Origin: Omphalotus guepiniiformis
Lineage: Eukaryota > Basidiomycota > Agaricomycetes > Agaricales > Omphalotaceae
Assembly: GCA_028554645.1 (NCBI GenBank)
Contig: JAQOOI010000043.1
Location: 1-64,000, forward strand
Reading direction: 5' to 3'
Length of the DNA stretch: 64,000 nucleotides
Both the position numbers and the translations under genes were made by a program. The notes beneath the pieces are model-generated. The model saw only the letters and a program-made list of their open reading frames with translations, was not told the origin of the DNA and ran no database searches. Shown here one piece after another: positions 55,579 through 64,000 of this stretch (the first letter of the stretch is position 1; each line of letters starts with the position of its first letter).

Positions 55579-56446
55579 CTGTGTGTGGTCAAACGCCTCG
55601 CTGGCGAAAGACAAAAGTAGGGAACAACCGGGGGTGTAGATACACCAACCTTCCTCCATGGACCTCAGCCGGAATGACCCCCCAAGTCGCCAGTAAGCCC
55701 TCAGTGACACAAGTCAAGCAAACACCGGCGAAAACGCAAGGCGAAAACAGCGGGTACAACCATAGTGTCGTTCAAAGAAACAGATATGAACATGAATTGA
55801 CAGCGGAACCTCGAAGCCCCGCAACGACTTGCAGCGGATTCGCCAGAAAAGAGACGATTTCGAACGGGCAGATATAGGCGAATATTCGATCAGATACGAT
55901 GATGGCAGGGAAGTAGCATTTGGAAGTGTAGCCAGGGACTTCAGCAGAAGAAATTAATGGCAGGCGGGGAGGTTGAATTCAAGAAAGGCAAGAAAATTTC
56001 AGCACCCTGAACACAGAGACCAAGAAAGAACGGCGTAGTTAGCTGTAAGTGCAACTAGAAAAGAAACCTGACTTGAGTTGCATAAAACACAAAACTAAGC
56101 TCGAATTCCGCACCATTCTCACCAGCCTCGCGTAAGCCCTATGTTCTATCCAAGAACCACAAAATTGTATTATTGAAAGGACGCCGCATTGTTTGAATTG
56201 AGGGATCAGCGTTGATAGATTACTCTTCCGCTATTAGGTCAACGAGAGAGGAGGAAGAACGAGCGACAGCGACTACGGATAATGTGACGGTCACACGAAG
56301 TGCTCTGATATATACAGAGACAGGGAGAGAGGTTTCTTTCCACGGACCCCCACCATTCCTAAGCCGGTCGCCTCCGGCCACTGCTCCGCTCCCAAACCAC
56401 GTTTTGACCACCCGACCTTCTCTTCTTCGTAGTACTTCGTAGTCTT
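55579..56446. other. Intergenic region
   Basis: Promoter side of the preceding gene and 3' side of the next minus-strand gene. A 76-codon plus-strand frame at 56212-56442 has no recognisable domain. Nothing else seen. Confidence 0.45.
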
Positions 56447-57038
56447 CTAACAGATCCTGTCGTACCTTACTTCTGTTCCTGTATCTGTAGTACCCATCGT
56501 ACTATTACTCGGATTGTCAGGGCGCGCCTGAGTGGCGCATGCGACGTACTCTCGTTCTTGCCCGGTTTCCGCATCCGAGATTTTCGAGCCGGTCTTCCAA
56601 TCCCCTACGGAGAGCAAGTAGTGCCAGGACGGCGTGGAACATGACATGGCCTGCAGCTGGGTTTGAATACGCTCCGGGAGCGCAAGAATGTCAGGGCGGA
56701 CACGGTAGCCACGAGGATGGTGACGAGGAGAGTAATTTAGGTTCGCTATAAAGATGATCGCGTCGCCGTTTCCGTAGGCCTCAGGTACGTGTTGTTCTAG
56801 ACGACAAGTATCAGAATTATGACAAAGTAAAATGAAAACATAACACACTCAATGATTCCACGATCCTAATCAGCAATTGCACAGAGCGTAGACATCCATC
56901 TTTCTCATTCTGTGCACCCTCCACATTTTTGATCTGCTCTTGCACGTATCCTGAGATGGTGCGGACAACATCGTCAGAGACCATGGCCAAACATCTCTCC
57001 TGAAACAGGTCAACTTTCGTGAAAGTCTGTCGGTCCAT
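56447..57038 (-). CDS. Small protein with PD-(D/E)xK nuclease-like motif
   Basis: Two exons on the minus strand. The first begins MDRQTFTKVDLFQERCLAMV and ends near 56840; an intron (GTGTGT..TCTAG) leads to EQHVPEAYGNGDAIIFIANL, YRVRPDILALPERIQTQL, WHYLLSVGDWKTGSKISDA and an end at 56447. RPD, then a strand with D-W-K, matches the spacing of PD-(D/E)xK folds seen next to fungal FunK1-type kinases, where R-P-D and V-G-E-x-K are typical. The protein ends soon after, so it may be a stand-alone domain or a truncated relative. No kinase domain follows. Start at 57038 is the first ATG in frame. Confidence 0.45.
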
Positions 57039-57187
57039 ATCGATTGAGTTTGAGGATGTCGTTCACCATGAAGATTCATGAGTTTCCCACGACGGGCGCT
57101 TGATGTTAGTGCGGCGTTGTGCGGCAAAATCTAAAAAATGTCTCTTCTGTATCCACCTCGCATCTGCCTCGCATTCTCCAGGCAACC
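57039..57187. promoter_or_regulatory. Divergent promoter region
   Basis: About 150 bp between the starts of the nuclease-like gene (minus) and the nucleotidyltransferase-like gene (plus). No clear TATA box; CCTCGCATCTGCCTCGCATT is a direct repeat near 57157-57176. Confidence 0.35.
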
Positions 57188-58876
57188 ATGCCGGCTCTGT
57201 AAAGAATCTCCATATTTTCAATTATTCATGAATAGCTGAATTCTTGTTCGCAATTCATAGTCCAGCTACCGCCCACGACCTGCTTTTTAGCTGTCTCTCA
57301 CCAAAAGACCTCTACAGCTACTCAAGAGGAAATCGTCAGGCCTACGAAGATGTTTTGTCCTTCAGAAAACGTGCTTTCTCGATATATGCGCTTCTCTCAC
57401 CTTATTTCACGGAAAACGAGGCAGACCAGTTTCGAATCATCCAAGCTCAAACGGGGACTTTGATTTCAGGCTCGACTGCGTTACAATTCTTCAACCGTCT
57501 CCCTTACCCCGATTCGGACTTGGATATCTACGTGGAACATCGATATTGTGTTGAAGTTGGACGGTTTTTGAGTGGTATTGGGTATACGTTCATTCCGAGC
57601 GAGATGCAGGACAGGGATTTTTACACGGCTGTCGAGGTCGTTTCTGAGAGGATTGCTGCGGAAGGGGATGATGAAGGTTTTAATCCTCATGATTATGGTG
57701 ATGGGTACTCTCATCTGCGGGGTTTTGCTGGTGTCTTCAACTTCGAAAGAGCCCGCAAGGAGGCTGGTGGGAATCAGAATAGGCAGATACAGCTTATTAC
57801 AGCGAAACATTCTCCTATGCATGTTATTTTGCATTTTCATTCTAGTGTGTTGTTATTTCTTCTCAGTAGTTGTGTTTATATCTGACGATAACATTCCTGT
57901 TTTCTCAGCGTGTGTAATGAACGTGATATCTCACTTGCATGCGTACTCCCTATACCCCCACGCCACTTTCGAAGATTCAACATCTCTCATTTGTTACACA
58001 ACCGAAGGCGGCCATCGTAATTTTTCTCGTCAGAAGTATATTGAACGAGGATGGACAATGATCTCGGGCTTGGGTTACCCAGTTTATTTCCACGTCGTTG
58101 AGAACCCGAACCCGGTCCCAGGTTTTCCCAATGCCACCATCTACCAGTCAACTACTTTACGTTCGTCGAACGGCTCGGCTGCTTCTGGGGGTACCTTGCG
58201 ACCCGAGAAATACTCACTGGACCGGTTTCATGTCGATCAAGTTCGTTACGTCGGAGACAAACGTTGCTGGACTATCTCTCTTCCTCCCATTCCCGGAAGC
58301 TTGTCAGCTCAGTCTTCCGCATCGGCTTGTTCTTCGATTACTTCTGGCGTTGAGAATGATTTTTACGCGCTCGAGACTATATACAATTCTCGAATTCTCG
58401 AGGGTAACTCCTGGATGGTCGCAACTAGCCACTCTCAATCACCATACCACAACAGAGGGACTCACTTTTTTGGACAGCATACTAGTAACACTATGAAGTG
58501 GCAGCCGGATGCGTCAATGGTATTCTCCAGACCATCAGGGTTTGGTGATCTCTCTTTACATTTCAGATATTGTCTCGCCCCGCAAGTTTGGAGTTGGTTA
58601 CAAACGTCTGGGGTCAACGCGGAGCTGCGCAGTTCTAGTGATTTCAAGTGAGTGTTTTTCTTTTTTCGCTATTGCTGCTTGATGTGTATCTTGGGCTTAT
58701 GGATCGTCCTCTTCTCTTTGCGGGACAGGTATGATGTACAGCTTAGCAACATGCTGCAGGCATACTGTGTCGTTCACAACAAGAATGTCGAAGTTGAAGC
58801 CGAGATGCAGGTGCTGCAGGACTCGCTGGTAGATCGAGGCCAGTCGTTGAATCTAAATGATTCCGAGTCTGGTTAG
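57188..58876 (+). CDS. Nucleotidyltransferase-fold protein
   Basis: Four exons (57188-57198, 57261-57844, 57909-58647, 58729-58876) splice in frame to 493 residues. The tiny 11-nt first exon (MPAL) is inferred from the in-frame join to PATAHDLLFSCLSPKDLYSY, a stretch that resembles an F-box-like helix. Residues around 80-105 read LISGSTALQFFNRLPYPDSD followed by LDIYVE. G-S before D-x-D is the signature of the DNA polymerase beta-type nucleotidyltransferase fold, which transfers NMP to a protein, RNA or small molecule. The rest (SLICYTTEGGHRNFSRQKYI, ENDFYALETIYNSRILEG) resembles lineage-specific mushroom proteins. No break is seen. Substrate is unknown. Confidence 0.7.
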
Positions 58877-59499
58877 ATATCGATGATCGTTGCAATTGTT
58901 TCTTGGTACTGCCTATTGTATATCTTGTGTCGAGACAGTGAGATATTTTGCATCTCTTGACAAAAAGCAGGTTCGCAGAGAGGCTACATACACAAATCCG
59001 AACTCCTGCAGTCGGCGCTAGTCTTGGCTGTTTCTGTGCTTCGCTTTCTTAGGACATACTGTTCTGTTCTCGGAATTTAGGCATGAAGTAATGCTTGGTT
59101 CATTGTTGTAGGAATTCTTCCGAGTTGATAGCGGCGCGAACGGGAATGTAGAAGATAAACGCAGACGAGGATGAAAGAATCACTTGACGCTTGTAGAGCA
59201 ATTGCTCGATTCCGACTACAAGTCGTCGAACGAGTCAACGGCAAACGAATCAGATTACACTGACTTTGGCAAAGTCGGATCAACTGCCCATGGTGTTGAC
59301 GTTGTCTTGATTCTTCTTGGTAGCAGTAATATAGGGAAGTGACCGTATAGTATCAAGAGATGATGTAGCATCGTAGTCAGAGAACTTGAGATGTAAATGA
59401 GGAAATAAACAGCTTTTTATCGAAAGTCGTTCAACGGTCTCGCCGAATTTAGTCATACTTCAGTTTCTTGGAGGGTGGCAACAGAGACTATTGAGCGAA
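58877..59499. other. Intergenic region
   Basis: 3' flanks of two convergent genes. No ORF with recognisable content. Confidence 0.45.
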
Positions 59500-60452
59500 G
59501 TATCATTAACATTGCCAAGAGTCGGAGATATTGGACATACGCACAACTTCATCATCTTCCGACGTAGGAACACCCTCATCTCCCATCTCACCTTCTGCCT
59601 CTGTTTTCACTTTTCGATCGTAGTACTCAGCAATCTTATTCAAATTTGAAGGTGTCGTTATTGAGCGCAGATACTCGACATCTGAGATATTGGTCAGTAA
59701 AACTTAGAGTATTCCTTCCATTTATCATTACTTGCCGGAAGGGTCCACCTTCGAGACGCGAGGATGAGTGGGAGAGCCTGGCCAAGAACCATACAAAGCA
59801 TCCGCCACATCAGCGAAGAACTGTGTCTCGGCGCACCACGTTTGGACACGGGCTTGTTTGGAATGTGGGGATTCAAATACAGGAAGGTTGATTGTATTGG
59901 CAGACGCGTCGACAATACGATTACGATCCAGTATCTTAGCTTCATCAAACCATACTTGTGGGTGGCCAGTCGAATCTGATTCAGTGACCGAGTACTCAGT
60001 CGGGGGAACCTGAGATACTTGAGAAGGCGATGAAGCAGTTTTTGGAGTGTCGACATCGCCATTACGATTCAGTATCTTAGCTTCATCAAACCAAACTTGT
60101 GGGTGGCCTGATGAATCGGACTCAGTGACCGAGTACTCAGTCGGGGGAACCTGAGAAACCTGAGAAGGCGATGAAGAAGTTTTTGAACTGATTCGGATAA
60201 CCTGAGGAGAAGAAATTGAGCATATCGAATAATCTACGCGGTGGTACGCACAATGGGTTTCACCAACTGCTCAGGATCCACCGTGAGTGAGAATAGCGGT
60301 ACCGCTTTAACTTCAGCTTCCACGGTCTCCTCGCCACTCGCACGTCGTTCCAAATGAGTTTGTGGGTGTGTTGTTGGAGCCAGGCAGATGTCGATACTTG
60401 TATTTGATGAATTCACGACAGAAATGGAGCAGAAGTTGGTATTCAACGACAT
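59500..60452 (-). CDS. Unknown protein with a 47-residue internal duplication
   Basis: Multi-exon minus-strand gene. From ATG 60452: SIDICLAPTTHPQTHLERRA, VEAEVKAVPLFSLTVDPEQL, then a splice (GTGCGT..CCTCAG) to VIRISSKTSSSPSQVSQVPP. The next part is repeated twice: PTEYSVTESDSSGHPQVWFD and PTEYSVTESDSTGHPQVWFD, each followed by EAKILNRN or EAKILDRN. It continues NLPVFESPHSKQARVQTWCA and ADALYGSWPGSPTHPRVSKV, and after another intron YLRSITTPSNLNKIAEYYDR, ending near 59500. The 3' joins are uncertain. D-I-C-L then E-V-K could be a degenerate PD-(D/E)xK motif, but this is weak. No family is assigned. Confidence 0.5.
59921..60202. repeat. 141-bp in-frame tandem duplication
   Basis: Two units (59921-60061 and 60062-60202) starting TTACGAT(C)C and containing GACCGAGTACTCAGTCGGGG. 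141 bp is 47 codons, so the protein stays in frame. Confidence 0.88.
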
Positions 60453-61111
60453 TGAGGTACTGTATTCTGTTTGGTCTGTTGTGGTTGGAAAGCAATGATG
60501 GAATCAACGGGGAAGGCGTACGTGATTTGAATTTTGGACTCGGAGCATTGTTTCTGTGTCTAGACTAAGTTACATGTACAGGTAGGGTTGAAAAGGTATA
60601 TAGCCAATGAATGCAAGGTAAGTTCACCAGTTATAATCCGTTGAGACTCTTTCATCGTGTAGACTGTCGTTCAATTACAAGCCCAAGCCAACGAAATAGT
60701 TGAATCTTTCGACAGAGAACTCTGACCCGTGCAAGGCAGCAGACTGGGTGAAACGTGCCGTCAAATACAATTTCAATGAACCGATTTTCATGTTTGTCTC
60801 AAGCCAGGAGGTCCCCAGGAGAAGCAGCAATGAATGGAGAGATTGAAGGAGCGAGCGAGAGAGGGAAGCATACAAGAAGGCCGTGGGAAACTTTGGCCTC
60901 ACCTCCATCCTCTTCAAACTTCAACGTTTCAACGCTACCCTGTCTTTTACAGTCAAACATCTAGACATCGTACAGTTCCGTGAAGGCAATCGGCAGAGAT
61001 GTAACGAAATCCAGCGCGCACCACACTACAACCTCGTAATTGCGGTCAAAATGCGGCTCTTCCCTGCTCTTTTACGCTTCAAACGTTGAGACGAACGTTG
61101 ACGTTGAGCTG
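60453..61111. other. Intergenic region
   Basis: No gene assigned; short plus-strand frames (about 70-80 codons) are not convincing. It holds the promoters of the divergent minus-strand gene and the P450 pseudogene. Confidence 0.4.
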
Positions 61112-63238
61112 CCATGTATCGATTCTCAAGTTTTACTGCTACTCTCGCCTCGATTCTCGTGTCTCTAAACGTTGTGCGGGCTTGACGACGCATTCAAGGC
61201 CCACTTCCTCCTGGTCCTCCGAAGCTGCCCCTCATTCGTAACTTATTGTCGATTCCGAGGGAGTTTGAATGGAAGACGTATCATCAGTGGGCTAAAGATT
61301 ACAGTACGCATCATATATGCTCTTGAATGTTCACCTTATTGACCTTTGATCGCTCGTAGACTCCGACATCATACACGTCAGTGCTGCTGGTACCTCTCTC
61401 ATAATCCTCAAAAAAGTTGAAGTAGCAAGAGAGCTTCTGGAGGAGAGGTCGCTCATTTATTCGAAACGGTACGTTCTTGAATCGATTTCCACTTTCCCCG
61501 CGTCTCATTGAGTCACAATTCGATATCCAGACCCCAATTGACGATGCTGACAGAGCTGATGGGCTGGGATTACTTTTGTGACGATGAATTACGGTCACCG
61601 CGAATTTTTTTTCAAATGCCTCGTTTTGTACTTGTTTTTGCTGTCCTCAGGGGAGAAATGGTCTGTTTGATCTCCCTTCCTTGCTACTCTCTCGTTCATA
61701 ACCTCATCGTACCCACCGAAAACTCGCCCGAAGAGCTTCTTTGAGAGGTGTTGCTTTGCTTTCGCGCAGCCGAAATTCAAGCAACACATGCACTTTTACG
61801 GCGTCTCCTTGTATGCGGCGAAAACTTCAAACCGGTGGATATCATGTCTGAATTGAATGAAACAGTTGAGCACGCCCCTTCACGAATATGTATTCTTTTG
61901 TAACATTGTCGTAGGATGACTGGGTCTATCATTCTATCTGTCGCCTATGGTCTGAAGACCTTACCACCTGGTCATCCTTACATTGCCGCCGCCGAGGCTG
62001 CCCTCGACACTTTCCGTATCGCCTCTCGCCCCGGGATTACCATTCCAGTGTTGAGCACATCCCTGACTGGGTACCAGGTACATTTCAAAGCAAAGCTCTG
62101 GCGGCTAAATTATCTCTTAACAGGAATCTCTTCCACAGGTGCAAGTTTCAAGACGAAAGCAAAAGAGTGGCGAAAACTGGCGCAAACGATGATTACGATG
62201 CTATTTGAGACAGCTAAGCGGAATTTCGTGAGCTTTAGTCTACGGCCGCCCCATCTTCGAACTCTCTCATATGTATTCGTTCAGGACAATGGTTACGCTC
62301 CTGCATCGTTTGTAACTGATGCGCTCAGAGACATCGACCCATTCCAGGACAGAGGCCTACAGGACGAACACATGAAATCTGTTGCCGGCACATTATATAC
62401 TGGTGGCGTCACCACTCTGCCACCCGGGAAATACCTTTTCAACGCGATGTCTGTTTTAGGTGGCGTAGACTCGACTCTCACCGTCATGAGCGATTTTGTG
62501 TTGGCAATGTTGATGTTTCCTGGTGTTCAACAGAAAGCGCAGCAAGAGCTCGATGCAGTCCTGGATGGTGCACTTCCTACGTTTGCGATGAGGAAAGATT
62601 ACCGTATGTGACAGCAGTGGTGAAGGACTCCTTTAGGTGGAAGAACGTTGCGCCCATGGTGAGCACATCTCTTCTTTGCATCATACAGTGATGAAAATCT
62701 CTCTCTTTATTTCTGTAGTCCAGGCTTTCCACGCGTGTTGGATGAAGAGGACGTATGTAACGGTTACCGAATTCCTAAAGGTTCTATCATTCTGCCGAAT
62801 ATGTGGTAAGTACGCTCTGCATTTAGATCTTACAACGCTCATCTAGGCTATAGGGCGATGTTTCACGATGAGGTACGCGAGTCCTGATTTGCTTTATCGT
62901 ACTCCACGTTCACCATCGTTTCATTGCTTATATGATTCCTTTCTTCAGAACGTATTTCCTGATCCTACACCTTTCAAACCCGAACGGTTCTTAGATGACG
63001 ATGGGAAAATCAATATGGAGCTAACGAAGCCCGAAGAGCTCGTATTTGAATATGGTTGTCGGTATGCCTTGGCTTGACAAAACTTGCTTCATATATGCTC
63101 ATCTATGTCGAGTATGCCCTGCGCGATACATGGCCTACTCCTCAGTGTGGATTACTATTGCTTCCTTGCTCAAACTCTATGGTATTTCGAAGGAATGAGA
63201 TAAAGAAGGTACCTTGGTAGAACCCATTTATGAGTATA
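61112..63238 (+). pseudogene. Cytochrome P450, decayed
   Basis: A mushroom-type (CYP5144/CYP620-like in style, not assigned) microsomal P450 monooxygenase. From ATG 61112: a hydrophobic anchor (TATLASILVSLNVVRA), then TGA at 61183-61185, then in the same frame GPLPPGPPKLPLIRNLLSIP and WKTYHQWAKDY. Later: HVSAAGTSLIILKKVEVARE, LTELMGWDYF, YGLKTLPPGHPYI, FKTKAKEWRKLAQTM, LYTGGVDSTLTVMSDF-like I-helix region, KDSFRWKNVAPM (E-x-x-R helix region altered), RIPKGSIILPNMW, VFPDPTPFKPERFLDDDGK, FEYGCR and VCPARYMAYSSVWITIASLL. The heme loop would be F-x-x-G-x-R-x-C-x-A, and its exon junction is out of frame. A further in-frame TGA at 63196-63198 is followed by DKEGTLVEPIYEY, the normal C-terminal continuation. 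No functional enzyme is possible. Confidence 0.78.
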
Positions 63239-64000
63239 TCTCGACTGTAGCCTAAGCACGAAATGCAATACGGTCAATTGAGTCTGGAACTAACTCGAGC
63301 CGCCTCATTGACTTCACGAATTCGGAGTGAAACGAGAATTCGTTCTTATGGCGGCACCATCCAGCCAAAAATTTGACGGTTAAGCGGGCCTCCGGTTTGA
63401 TCGGAGCGACCTTAAATGTATATGTACATAATAAGTGTATATTAGTCAGCATTTTCTCTGCCCTCGTTTTTGCGCACTATGGCCAGTTAAGCTGGCCTCC
63501 GGTTAAGTTGGTTGTCATTGCCCGAGACCTGATTAGTCAGCGTTTCTCTCCCCTCGGTTTTGGGTTTAACTGCCAATACACTGGGTTCCCACGCATGTTA
63601 TCTGCCATGTTATCTGCCATCCCGGTTTTGGTACCAGTATATCTCCTCTTGTAGCTACTTTCTTGCCTCAAGAAAATTGTTATAGCTTAATTATAGTGTC
63701 TAGTAATATATGTTGAGCTATAATTATTTTTATGGGTTGTGCATCTCACACATTTAAGCAAAATGTTATCTGCCACTGTACTGTGGCAGATAACATGGCA
63801 GATAACAAGCGCGCGGCAAAACCGGTTACTCATCCGGATTGCCGGGTGCAAGCCACATGGCACTCGCATGGCACTTTCCTGAGTGCCGTCTGGTGTATGC
63901 ACAGTACCCTGCAAAGTATGTCTCAGGTAGGCTGCAAAGGAGGAGATGGGGGCAGGGTCTGTACATTTACAAAGCAGCAAAACCCATAGATAATGTACAT
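63239..64000. other. Repeat-bearing terminal region
   Basis: No gene assigned. It has diverged direct repeats (GGCCTCCGGTT with ATTAGTCAGC downstream, at 63382-63475 and 63492-63562), several TTATCTGCCA / TGGCAGATAA motifs in both orientations, and a perfect hairpin. It may be part of an unrecognised repeat element that runs off the window edge. Confidence 0.5.
63765..63794. repeat. Perfect 12-bp hairpin GTTATCTGCCAC
   Basis: GTTATCTGCCAC, a 6-nt loop TGTACT, then GTGGCAGATAAC. Additional copies of the arm occur at 63597-63620 (twice, same orientation as the left arm) and 63796-63808 (as the right arm). Confidence 0.9.

Overview
The window is a gene-poor, repeat-rich stretch of a filamentous basidiomycete genome, most likely Agaricomycetes. 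The evidence is short spliceosomal introns (about 50-70 bp, GT..AG), a Zn2Cys6 regulator of mushroom type, a methionine-permease-like APC transporter, a DUF2264 enzyme, a class IV-like chitin synthase fragment, and CCCTAA motifs, which match the fungal TTAGGG telomere repeat. No function was looked up; all names come from reading the translated sequence.

Layout. 1-14.7 kb: a broken MFS transporter, a small secreted protein with two knottin-like cysteine modules, a DUF2264 gene, a Zn2Cys6 transcription factor and a Gln-rich protein. 14.7-22.7 kb: a block with a truncated chitin synthase, then an internally deleted and a 5'-truncated copy of an unfamiliar telomere-flanked element. 22.7-38.4 kb: an intact APC permease, a desaturase fragment, two copies of a histidine-acid-phosphatase gene (one clearly decayed), a zinc-finger gene, a decayed 2OG-Fe(II) oxygenase and a decayed coiled-coil gene. 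38.5-51.6 kb: a 5' fragment of the element, a second near-identical copy of the chitin-synthase block, the only apparently full-length element (42.9-49.6 kb), and another 5'-truncated copy joined to it head-to-tail. 51.6-64 kb: a GGAACCAC minisatellite, a multi-exon gene with transposase-like motifs, a small PD-(D/E)xK-like gene, a nucleotidyltransferase-fold gene, a gene with an in-frame 141-bp duplication, and a cytochrome P450 pseudogene.

The main result is the repeated element. Its full copy is bounded on both sides by CCCTAA-type telomeric motifs. It carries palindrome-bearing tandem repeats at both ends, a small Cys-rich ORF, an intact three-exon gene for an 862-residue protein I do not recognise, and one or two tRNA-like units with a near-perfect Pol III B box. 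Its 3' tail is made of degenerate CCCTA repeats ending in TAATAACCCTAA. Other copies are truncated from the 5' side, all point the same way, and are joined at AACCCTAA. That pattern is typical of telomere-attaching elements, yet no reverse transcriptase is visible and the main gene keeps its introns.

A second theme is gene decay: the MFS, P450 and 2OG oxygenase genes and the older phosphatase copy carry stops or frameshifts, as expected of a subtelomeric or formerly subtelomeric region.
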